Below are positions 1 to 5,361 of a stretch of DNA of 6,472 nt, piece after piece. How positions within the stretch are numbered: the first letter of the stretch is position 1; every line of letters begins with the position of its first letter. The position numbers and the translations under genes are program-made. The notes under the pieces were generated by a model, which was given only the letters and a program-made list of their open reading frames with translations, did no database searches and was not told the DNA's origin. Source of the DNA: Verrucomicrobiota bacterium (GTDB lineage Bacteria > Verrucomicrobiota > Verrucomicrobiia > Chthoniobacterales > Terrimicrobiaceae); contig JAPLTI010000274.1 in assembly GCA_026398285.1 (NCBI GenBank), positions 1 through 6,472 of the forward strand, read 5' to 3'.

Positions 1-1
1 C

Positions 2-160
2 GTGCGACTCGAGCCGGATTGGAGCCTCATGCCATTTCCGCACCTTCGCGAATTGCCCGCCTTGAAATGGAAAATCCTCAACCTCGAAAAACTGAGGCGG
101 ACAAATCCTAAGAAATTCGAACTCCAGTCATCGGAGCTCGCAAGAAATTTTGGGGAGTAG
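2..160 (+). CDS. C-terminal end of an unrecognised protein (5' truncated by window edge)
   Basis: The frame is open from base 2 and ends at TAG (158-160), giving about 52 residues of a protein whose start lies outside the window. The visible tail is basic and helical in character. It contains the stretch LPALKWKILNLEKLRRTNP, with a regular spacing of Leu, Trp, Lys and Asn that looks like a real folded C-terminus. I do not recognise the family with any certainty. The start could in principle be the GTG at base 2 or the internal ATG at base 29, but a short free-standing gene is less likely than a truncated longer one. It has the same orientation as everything downstream, but a gap of about 350 bp separates it from the next gene, so it is probably not in the same operon. 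That this is coding is likely; its function is unknown. Confidence 0.5.
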   Translation: MRLEPDWSLMPFPHLRELPALKWKILNLEKLRRTNPKKFELQSSELARNFGE

Positions 161-241
161 TCGGGGCCATAGAGGCGCGCGAAAGTTTTTTTAGAAAAAT
201 GCTCCTCCCCCAGCGGATGTCTGGCCGGCCTTGTTAGCTTC

Positions 242-260
242 TTGGTGAAATGATCACCAA
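242..260. repeat. Perfect 7-bp inverted repeat, 5-nt loop
   Basis: TTGGTGA (242-248) and TCACCAA (254-260) are exact reverse complements around the loop AATGA. There is no T-run after it, so it does not look like an intrinsic terminator. It could be an operator for a dimeric regulator or a small RNA hairpin. It is about 250 bp upstream of the next gene, far for a simple operator. Confidence 0.45.
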
Positions 261-427
261 AATCCTACACATCATCGAGACAGTCATTAATCGCATTCAC
301 CCGCAGAGCCAACCCAGAGGCTCTTCCGCATGGCAGAGTGAGTTTCTATTCATTCAGGAAAAATCACGACTCACGCTTGCGCCAATTGGGCAGGACAAGT
401 TGCCGCGATGCGATTTTTCATCCGGAT

Positions 428-458
428 CCTATGACACGCTGCGATCTACCTATGACAC
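428..458. repeat. 10-bp direct repeat with 21-bp period upstream of the 507 gene
   Basis: The sequence CCTATGACAC occurs exactly at 428-437 and again at 449-458. The start-to-start spacing is 21 bp, two turns of the DNA helix, so both copies face the same side. The pair lies about 50-80 bp upstream of the likely start codon at 507. That is a normal place for an activator or repressor to bind tandem half-sites. Regulatory function is inference; the repeat itself is directly visible. Confidence 0.35.
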
Positions 459-506
459 TTCGGTGCGTTGTCCAGTCTCCTCCGGGTATTCACGTTTTTC
501 TTCCAT

Positions 507-1133
507 ATGAAACGAAGCGATTTCCTTTCTCTATGCGGCCTTGCAGCCGGTTCGGTTCTTATTCCAGCGCCCATTGCGCGGCTCATCCGGGATACCTGTG
601 TGCTTGGCGGGCAGCCTCTCATTGTTCCCCCGCAATCCAAGAACGCTTCCATCCTTTATGCCGTTTACGACTACGGCGACTACACGCTGCATTTCGGCGA
701 TCCTGATGCCGAGCCACCCGTCCCGACTTGGGAGGAGTTCATCGACAGTCGAAGCGTGGATATGAACGACGACGAGGAGCGGGCCGACTTCCTGGAGCAA
801 TACTTCGGCTGGGACCGCTCGGAGGGAGAGGATGAACCGGAAGTGCCATTGAGCGAGCCCATCGATGGCGGAGCCTTGGAGCATTACATGGAGTGGGATT
901 TTGAGATGCGCGAAAGCCCCATGGCGCTCGCATATCATTATCTCAACGACCTGCCGCTCTGCCCCGAGACCATCGATCGCCCAGGCGACCCGCTCGGAGA
1001 ACTTAATTTTATCGAGGGCGACCGACCGGGGTCGAACCTCACCTATGTGCGCGCGCCCGACCTCGCGACGATCGCCTGCCTCCAGCACCGGTTGAACGAA
1101 CTGAATAAAAACATCCGCATCGATATTCGCTGA
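507..1133 (+). CDS. Unrecognised acidic protein with an export-like N-terminal leader
   Basis: I do not recognise this 208-aa protein. I start it at ATG 507 rather than the in-frame ATG at 468. The 507 start gives MKRSDFLSLCGLAAGSVLIP, which looks like a Tat/Sec signal peptide: basic start, F-L at the Tat motif position, then a small-residue hydrophobic stretch to about residue 24. The second arginine of the usual twin-arginine pair is Ser here (MKRSDFL instead of MKRRDFL), so Tat export is doubtful and Sec export or retention is possible. Residues about 66-120 are very acidic (DPDAEPP, MNDDEERADF, RSEGEDEPE). The C-terminal third, about 164-208, has a compact pattern, GELNFIEGDRPGSN then APDLATIACLQHRLNELN, that looks like the conserved core of a small family. 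No catalytic motif is evident. It is followed after 57 bp by the next gene in the same direction. A long frame on the opposite strand (531-1187) is a shadow. Confidence 0.7.
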   Translation: MKRSDFLSLCGLAAGSVLIPAPIARLIRDTCVLGGQPLIVPPQSKNASILYAVYDYGDYTLHFGDPDAEPPVPTWEEFIDSRSVDMNDDEERADFLEQYFGWDRSEGEDEPEVPLSEPIDGGALEHYMEWDFEMRESPMALAYHYLNDLPLCPETIDRPGDPLGELNFIEGDRPGSNLTYVRAPDLATIACLQHRLNELNKNIRIDIR

Positions 1134-1190
1134 GAGGCAGACATCCCATCCCTCACCCGCAGCCCAACCCAACCAAAAACCACACATCCT

Positions 1191-1598
1191 ATGCTAAGAG
1201 ACCAATGGAAATTCCGATACACCGCCGAGCAACTTGCCGAAGCGGTTCAACAAAAAATCCAATACCACGACGAGCGCCACACCTTCTGGAACGGTAGGCG
1301 TGAAGATATTGTCACCCAAATCAAGGCCGATGGAATCGAGGTTAACGAAAAGTCCGTCCTCCAATACGCCTCGCCAAAAATGAGGGATTACCAACAAGGT
1401 GGTGACATCATGATCCGGAACGATCTTCGCAAGAGCCTCACCGAAGCCTACGAGAAACTGGCCTACCACACTGGGCGAAAGGACACCTACGACGGGTGGC
1501 GGCAGATCCTCACAGCGAACTCTGGCCTCCCACTCGATCTCGACATCAACGACTGGCTCTTCTTTTTCGGCCGCGATACCGGAACGGGGGAGGAATGA
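1191..1598 (+). CDS. Unrecognised 135-aa protein coupled to the HDAC-like gene
   Basis: This 135-aa protein has no family I can name with confidence. Its N-terminal part (residues 5-45, WKFRYTAEQLAEAVQQKIQY then HDERHTFWNGRREDI) and a second segment (about 78-108) are predicted by eye to be long charged helices. The first would suit a helical hairpin or coiled-coil adaptor. The C-terminus ends in a conserved-looking acidic/aromatic segment, LDINDWLFFFG, at about residues 117-127. No signal peptide, membrane segment or enzyme motif is visible. The ATG at 1191 has no Shine-Dalgarno sequence before it. The stop TGA (1596-1598) overlaps an ATG of the following deacetylase-like gene as ATGA. This implies translational coupling and probably a shared process, perhaps as a partner of that enzyme, which is inference. 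Confidence 0.7.
   Translation: MLRDQWKFRYTAEQLAEAVQQKIQYHDERHTFWNGRREDIVTQIKADGIEVNEKSVLQYASPKMRDYQQGGDIMIRNDLRKSLTEAYEKLAYHTGRKDTYDGWRQILTANSGLPLDLDINDWLFFFGRDTGTGEE
1586..1594 (+). promoter_or_regulatory. Strong Shine-Dalgarno sequence for the HDAC-like gene
   Basis: GGGGGAGGA lies at the end of the preceding coding region. It abuts ATG 1595, too close for normal initiation, but is 9 nt from the in-frame ATG at 1604. This favours 1604 as the start actually used, or reinitiation at 1595 by coupling. Several neighbouring genes lack any such site. Confidence 0.5.
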
Positions 1599-2503
1599 GC
1601 TGGATGAAACAAACCACCACTCCACATCCCATCCGCACCGCTTTCAGCGCGTCCTACTACGCGAAGACTACACAACCCTCGATGCGGAAGCTTCCACTTG
1701 TGGCGCAGCAAGCGGCCGATGCCGGATTTGCCACTCTTGTGGAACCTCAGCCTGCTTCCAGAGCCGATCTGGAGCGCATCCACCGACACTCCTATGTCGA
1801 GAGCATCCTCTCAGGCAACGGACCTTTGAGCGAATGCGCGTTCGGCTTCTGGAGCGAGGCCTATCGTGATGGCGTGCTGGCTATCAATGGCGGCAACCTG
1901 CTCGCCACGCGCATGGCACTGGAGGACGGCATCGCCGCCAATGTGGCTCAGGGGTTCCACCACGCGGCTCCACGGAATGGTGGGGGCTTCTGCACTTTCA
2001 ATGGCCTCGCTTTGGTTGCGGCACTGCATCCAGATCTGGATGTCTTCGTCCTCGATTGCGACGAACATGGAGGCGATGGCACCGCCCAGTTCACCAAAAC
2101 CCTCCCGAACCTCTTCAACTTCTCGATCTGTGGCTCCACGATGGGCGCATTCGAGGGGCCCCGCTCTATCGTCCGCAAAGTGCCTGCTGGTGATGAGCCT
2201 CAAGCGCGCTGCTATCTCGACGAAGCCTTGAGCCTCATCTCGGAAAAGCGGCCTGAGCTTGTGATCTACCAAGCCGGGATGGACCCGCACTGCGACGACC
2301 CGTTATCCCGTTCGAAGATGTCGGCCGATTTCCTCGCCCGGCGGGACGCCCTCGTCATGGAGACCCTCGCTCTGGAACTCGCGATTCCCTTCTTCTTCGT
2401 GCTCGCCGGTGGCTATCAGGAACCGATGGAGGAAAAGCTGGTCCCATTGCATGTCCGCACATTCGAGATCGCTGCAAAAACCAAGCATCTTGCAACCACT
2501 TAG
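1595..2503 (+). CDS. Histone-deacetylase superfamily zinc hydrolase (acetylpolyamine amidohydrolase/HDAC-like)
   Basis: This 302-aa protein has the arginase/deacetylase fold used by HDACs, acetoin-utilisation AcuC-type proteins and acetylpolyamine amidohydrolases. These remove acyl groups from amines such as acetyl-lysine or acetylpolyamines. The family landmarks are in order: IHRHSYVESI (62-71), the tandem histidines in GFHHA (H122, H123), GFCTFNG (131-137), the metal-binding LDCDEHGGDGT (D156 and H158 as zinc ligands, with D154 and D161), the third ligand D230 in QAGMDPH, and the catalytic tyrosine in AGGY (Y274). All expected zinc ligands and the tyrosine are present, so it should be active. 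One departure is that the HH pair of the usual DxHHGDG motif reads HG here. It is probably cytosolic, with no leader. ATG 1595 overlaps the upstream stop. The purine-rich GGAGGA at 1589-1594 is better spaced for ATG 1604 (MKQTTTP), so the true start may be three codons later. Substrate is unknown. Confidence 0.9.
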   Translation: MSWMKQTTTPHPIRTAFSASYYAKTTQPSMRKLPLVAQQAADAGFATLVEPQPASRADLERIHRHSYVESILSGNGPLSECAFGFWSEAYRDGVLAINGGNLLATRMALEDGIAANVAQGFHHAAPRNGGGFCTFNGLALVAALHPDLDVFVLDCDEHGGDGTAQFTKTLPNLFNFSICGSTMGAFEGPRSIVRKVPAGDEPQARCYLDEALSLISEKRPELVIYQAGMDPHCDDPLSRSKMSADFLARRDALVMETLALELAIPFFFVLAGGYQEPMEEKLVPLHVRTFEIAAKTKHLATT

Positions 2504-2664
2504 AAATTGAATGTGCCCACAAACAATCCTTTTCCCATGCGAAGATGGCGGCAGGGGGGCCACTCGGGCCCTTTTGCTGTTCTCCTCCTCGATACACAAC
2601 CGAAGGAAAAAATCCGCCTCGAAAATGATGACGCAGGCCTTAAAAAATGCACTTCCTATTTCAT

Positions 2665-2683
2665 TTCGCAAAAATTCTGCGAA
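2665..2683. repeat. 6-bp inverted repeat upstream of the RloA-like gene
   Basis: TTCGCA (2665-2670) and TGCGAA (2678-2683) are exact reverse complements around a 7-nt AT-rich spacer, in a conspicuously AT-rich stretch just before the ATPase gene. The 13-bp centre spacing would suit a dimeric repressor. A weak -10-like TATAGA (2689-2694) lies immediately downstream, so the repeat would overlap a promoter. There is no T-run, so a terminator is unlikely. Function is inference. Confidence 0.3.
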
Positions 2684-2710
2684 TAGCATATAGAAACCCT
2701 CTTTTAAATC

Positions 2711-3994
2711 ATGCTTCTCGCTTTTTCAGTCCAGAATTTCAAATCGATCCGCGATCTTCAAACATTGAGTCTTGAGGCGCGTTCGGATGAGCATTTGGCG
2801 TGGAGCCATGTGGTCACCGATGGCAAGTTGCGAGTGGTGAAGTCGGCGGTGCTTTATGGGGCCAACGCTTCCGGAAAATCCAATGTGATCGAAGCGCTCG
2901 TCTGGTTTCGAAAATTTGTGCTGACATCCTCAAAGGAAGGGCAAGCGGGCGAGGACATCCCGGTGCAGCCTTTTCTGCTTTCTTCGGAGACGGAAGAGGC
3001 GGCGAGTCATTTTGAAGTGGAGTTCCGCTGGGATGGCTTCGACTACCGGTATGGGTTTGAAGTCACGGGCCAAGCGGTGCTCTCGGAGTGGCTCTACAGG
3101 AAATCCCCCACGGCCAAAGAGGCGCGGCTCTTCACACGCGAGGGCCAGAATTTTCGAATTTCCAATACGAACTTCAAGGAAGGGAGCGGGCTCCAGGAGA
3201 GAACGCGGCCGAATGCGTTGTTTCTCTCGGTGTGTGCTCAGTTCAATGGCCAGCAAGCCGGGCGTGTGCTCGCCTGGGTGCAGCGGCTTCGCACGATCTC
3301 TGGGTTGAACGAGAGGCAGTTTTTTCATTTCACCGCGAAGCAACTTCAGGAGACGGAGAACAGGCAGAGAATTTTGGAATTGGCGCAGAAAGCGGATTTC
3401 AACATCCAGTCGATTCGAAGCGAGTTGGAGGAACTGGGTGAGAAGAATGCAAGTCCCGAGGTGCTTGCGGACATGAAAAGCCGTGGACTGGGCAAGCTGT
3501 ATCGCAGTGTGGATATCAAAACCACGCACCAGAAGCGGGACGCGGGCAACAATGTGGTGGGTGAAGTGGAGTTCGACTTGATGAAGAATGAGAGCAGCGG
3601 CACCCAGAAATTCATCGCCCTCAGCGGCCCTATTCTTCATACCCTGGAGGAGGGATCCATACTCGTGGTGGATGAGCTCGATGCCCGGCTGCATCCGAGG
3701 CTGACCCAAGCGATCCTAGACCTCTTCCACAGCCCGGCGAATCGGAAAAATGCGCAGCTTGTGTGCGCCACGCATGATGTGAATCTTCTCGATCCCGAGC
3801 GGTTCCGGAGGGATCAGGTGTGGTTCTGCGAGAGGGATGAAAGCGGAGCCACGGATCTCTTCAGCCTGGCGGATATCGATTCGAACCTCGTCCGACCCAC
3901 ATCGAAATTTTCTCGTCAATACATGCTCGGACTCTTCGGCGCCGTGCCCCAACTCGCCCACTTCCAGGAGGCCGCAGTGCATGCAACCGAGTAA
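2711..3994 (+). CDS. rloA: RloA-type AAA/ABC-like ATPase, sensor or motor subunit of an RloAB/AbiL-like defence pair
   Basis: This 427-aa protein is a full-length AAA_15/AAA_21 ATPase of the SMC/ABC-like group. It starts MLLAFSVQNFKSI, the classic first strand of this family. Walker A is GANASGKS (50-57). The ABC-like signature is NESSGTQKF (293-301). Walker B is SILVVDELD (316-324, with D321 and E322), followed by ARLHP. The H-loop is CATHD (352-356). Near the C-terminus FSRQYMLGLFGAVP (400-413) matches the Y-x-x-G-x-F/Y-G-A-x-P ending common in RloA proteins. Residues about 200-280 form a charged helical insertion between the two ATPase lobes. RloA proteins pair with RloB; related ATPase plus TOPRIM pairs (AbiL, PARIS) act as abortive-infection systems in which the ATPase restrains or delivers a nuclease. 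The next gene overlaps by 14 bp and is the RloB partner. ATG 2711 has no Shine-Dalgarno sequence. All ATPase motifs are intact. Confidence 0.88.
   Translation: MLLAFSVQNFKSIRDLQTLSLEARSDEHLAWSHVVTDGKLRVVKSAVLYGANASGKSNVIEALVWFRKFVLTSSKEGQAGEDIPVQPFLLSSETEEAASHFEVEFRWDGFDYRYGFEVTGQAVLSEWLYRKSPTAKEARLFTREGQNFRISNTNFKEGSGLQERTRPNALFLSVCAQFNGQQAGRVLAWVQRLRTISGLNERQFFHFTAKQLQETENRQRILELAQKADFNIQSIRSELEELGEKNASPEVLADMKSRGLGKLYRSVDIKTTHQKRDAGNNVVGEVEFDLMKNESSGTQKFIALSGPILHTLEEGSILVVDELDARLHPRLTQAILDLFHSPANRKNAQLVCATHDVNLLDPERFRRDQVWFCERDESGATDLFSLADIDSNLVRPTSKFSRQYMLGLFGAVPQLAHFQEAAVHATE
3966..3971 (+). promoter_or_regulatory. Shine-Dalgarno sequence fixing the rloB start
   Basis: AGGAGG lies inside the end of the ATPase gene, 9 nt before ATG 3981. 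It decides the start of the RloB-like gene against the longer in-frame option at 3837, which would lie deep inside the upstream gene. Confidence 0.65.
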
Positions 3995-4622
3995 GGCACA
4001 CACCAGAGGTCGCAAGGCCGCGCAAATCCGGCCTCTGCGCCGCATTCTGATCTTGTGCGAGGACACCAAAAGCTCGCGGGACTACCTCGCTGCATTTCCC
4101 CACGACAGGGAACTGGTCGAGATCGAATGCATCGGCACAGGTAGAAATACAGACAGCCTCATGGAAAGCGCCATCGAGCGCGCGCGAAGCGCCCGGAGCC
4201 AAGGGCGACCCTATGAGCGCGTGTGGGTGGTCTTTGATAAAGACGATTGGCCGATGCAAAACTTCAACCGGGCTTTTGATCTGGCTCGTTCATGGAACGA
4301 GGTCACTGCCTGCTGGTCGAACGAATGTTTTGAAATCTGGTATCTGCTCCACTTCCACTATCGCGATACTCCGATACCACGCCAGGAACTGAGCCGGTTG
4401 ATCTCGGTGGAAACCGGGAAAAAGTATGACAAGGCCGATGCGGGATTTCAGAAAGTCCTCGAACCCCGAGTGGAGATGGCGCTCAGAAATGCGCGGCGCT
4501 TGGCTTTTGAAAACGAGCGACTCCATCAGGCGAGGTGCAACCCTTCCACACTCGTTCACGAACTCGTGGATGCCTTGATCAAGCTCGATCCAGCCCGACA
4601 GGGCAGCGAAACCTTTACATAG
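3981..4622 (+). CDS. rloB: RloB family protein, TOPRIM-like putative nuclease partner of RloA
   Basis: This 213-aa protein has the RloB pattern. The first strand carries an acidic residue in ILILCED (E27). The acidic pair is VWVVFDKDDWP (81-91, with D86, D88 and D89). Then comes the hallmark SNECFEIWYLLHF (113-125, with E118), a basic GKKYDKAD (146-153), and the terminal NPST-x-VHELV (187-196). The E and D-x-D arrangement fits a TOPRIM-like metal-binding nuclease centre, so cleavage of nucleic acid is the likely activity, though the substrate is unknown. I start it at ATG 3981, not the longer frame from 3837. An AGGAGG at 3966-3971 sits 9 nt before it, and the first strand then falls at the usual place. 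It overlaps the ATPase gene by 14 bp, consistent with a toxin-like effector made stoichiometrically with its controller. The classical hsd restriction genes that gave Rlo proteins their name are not in this window. Confidence 0.87.
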   Translation: MQPSKAHTRGRKAAQIRPLRRILILCEDTKSSRDYLAAFPHDRELVEIECIGTGRNTDSLMESAIERARSARSQGRPYERVWVVFDKDDWPMQNFNRAFDLARSWNEVTACWSNECFEIWYLLHFHYRDTPIPRQELSRLISVETGKKYDKADAGFQKVLEPRVEMALRNARRLAFENERLHQARCNPSTLVHELVDALIKLDPARQGSETFT

Positions 4623-4673
4623 AAATCAACGATCAAATCCGGTTCGCATACATCCGCACATTATCTATGACTA

Positions 4674-4802
4674 ATGGGAGTAAGTCTGCAAAATCCACAA
4701 ACGCACGCTCGACCTCTGCGAGCCAACCCGCTATTGTCGGACTTTTTAACATTTCTGCTACCCTTAAAACTTAATGCTTAAAAATTAGAAACTTACTCCC
4801 AT
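4674..4802. repeat. 12-bp perfect inverted repeat bounding 129 bp; right arm contains the DUF4236 start codon
   Basis: ATGGGAGTAAGT (4674-4685) and ACTTACTCCCAT (4791-4802) are exact reverse complements separated by 105 bp. The right arm includes the first two bases of the ATG at 4801. If transcribed together, the arms could pair and hide the start region. Alternatively the pair may be the ends of a small MITE-like element. I see no clear target-site duplication outside the arms and no transposase. A 35-codon frame (4667-4774) runs through it but has no features suggesting a real protein. Confidence 0.5.
4763..4783. repeat. Three tandem heptamers CTTAANN
   Basis: CTTAAAA, CTTAATG and CTTAAAA follow each other without a gap at 4763-4769, 4770-4776 and 4777-4783. 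They sit 17 bp before the start codon at 4801, in the AT-rich part of the inverted-repeat segment. The 7-bp period is not helical, so it may be low-complexity drift rather than a binding site. Confidence 0.35.
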
Positions 4803-5049
4803 GGCTTTCTACTACCGCAAATCCGTGAACCTCGGGCCGTTCAGAGTGAATCTGAGCAAGTCTGGCTTGGGCTATTCTGTCGGTGGTCGCGGATTCCGCG
4901 TTGGCACAACTCCACGAGGCCGCAAATACACGAGCTTCAGTATTCCTGGGACGGGAGTTGGCTATCGCAAATCTGGCGCGGGCTGCCTTGTCCTCTTGGC
5001 GGCTGTTCCAGTTGGGATCGCTGCCACAAAACTTCTCCTCACTTCATGA
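4801..5049 (+). CDS. DUF4236 domain protein with C-terminal membrane segment
   Basis: The 82-aa protein matches the DUF4236 pattern closely. It opens with MAFYYRKSVNLGPFRVNLSK, then GLGYSVGGRGFRVGTTPRGR (43-46 carry the PRGR turn) and a SIPGTGVGYR motif at about residues 48-57. This small glycine-rich beta domain is widespread in bacteria and phage-related loci and has no established function that I know of. Here it is followed by a single hydrophobic helix (about residues 60-80, GCLVLLAAVPVGIAATKLLL), so the domain is probably anchored to the inner membrane. There is no Shine-Dalgarno sequence. The start codon lies in one arm of a 12-bp inverted repeat. Its stop overlaps the next start as ATGA, so the two are translationally coupled. 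Confidence 0.88.
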   Translation: MAFYYRKSVNLGPFRVNLSKSGLGYSVGGRGFRVGTTPRGRKYTSFSIPGTGVGYRKSGAGCLVLLAAVPVGIAATKLLLTS

Positions 5050-5342
5050 ATCTTTCTTGGAAACGCACACTTCGCACGGCCTCATCCGAGCGCTTTCTTG
5101 CACAGCGCGAGGGCAAGGATGTTGCTGCAGTCGATCTCCACTACCTCGCCAGCGGCACCGTTGCTGGAACCGTGATTTTGCTGAAAGACGCGGGATGGAA
5201 GGAATCCGATGTGCCTGCGTTGCTCGGTTCGCTGGATGAGGATTTCCTGCCCGATGTGGACCTCGATCACGGAAACCTCAACTACACTGTTGTCCTCGGA
5301 GAAGTTCTTGGGAACTATGAGGCGCAAACAACCAAGATCTGA
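5046..5342 (+). CDS. Unrecognised 98-aa protein coupled to the DUF4236 gene
   Basis: This small protein has no leader or membrane segment. Its centre reads VDLHYLASGTVAGTVILL (about residues 29-46), followed by GWKESDVPALLGSLDEDFLP (50-69) and the terminal DVDLDHGNLNYTVVLGEVLG (70-89). The alternation of hydrophobic and acidic residues looks like a compact alpha/beta fold, and the sequence is well formed enough to be a real gene. I cannot name the family or a catalytic site. It overlaps the DUF4236 gene by ATGA (5046-5049). It ends 19 bp before the BrxA-like gene, so it may be transcribed into the BREX-like genes. Confidence 0.7.
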   Translation: MNLSWKRTLRTASSERFLAQREGKDVAAVDLHYLASGTVAGTVILLKDAGWKESDVPALLGSLDEDFLPDVDLDHGNLNYTVVLGEVLGNYEAQTTKI

Positions 5343-5361
5343 CTTATTTCTACGATAGAAC

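Larger units (their letters stand above)
161..506. other. Intergenic region, no convincing gene
   Basis: This 346-bp stretch separates the truncated first gene from the next supported start. Short frames cross it, but their translations are rich in Ser, Arg and Pro without any domain-like pattern, so I do not call them genes. It contains a run of seven T (186-192) after a GC-rich stretch, without a strong hairpin before it. It also contains a perfect inverted repeat at 242-260 and a 10-bp direct repeat at 428-437 and 449-458. A promoter for the gene starting at 507 presumably lies here, but I cannot point to clear -35 and -10 boxes. Confidence 0.6.

Noticed and set aside
186..192. T-run as an intrinsic terminator for the first gene
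   Set aside because: The GC-rich sequence before it forms only a 3-bp stem, too weak for a confident terminator.
250..510. 86-codon + frame in the leader region
   Set aside because: Composition is Ser/Arg/Pro-rich without a fold-like pattern, its start lies in an inverted repeat, and it overlaps the likely start at 507.
531..1187. 218-aa frame on the minus strand
   Set aside because: It is a frame-aligned shadow of the 507-1133 gene; its translation lacks domain-like patterns and there is no start signal.
2930..3709. 259-aa frame on the minus strand
   Set aside because: It lies entirely inside the ATPase gene, whose Walker A, signature, Walker B and H-loop motifs are intact on the + strand.
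2711..4622. Calling the ATPase/TOPRIM pair PARIS (AriA/AriB)
   Set aside because: The second protein carries the RloB signature (SNECFEIWYLLHF) rather than the DUF4435 pattern of AriB.
4667..4774. 35-codon small ORF inside the inverted-repeat segment
   Set aside because: No Shine-Dalgarno sequence, low-complexity Ser/Thr/Ala composition, and no conserved feature visible.
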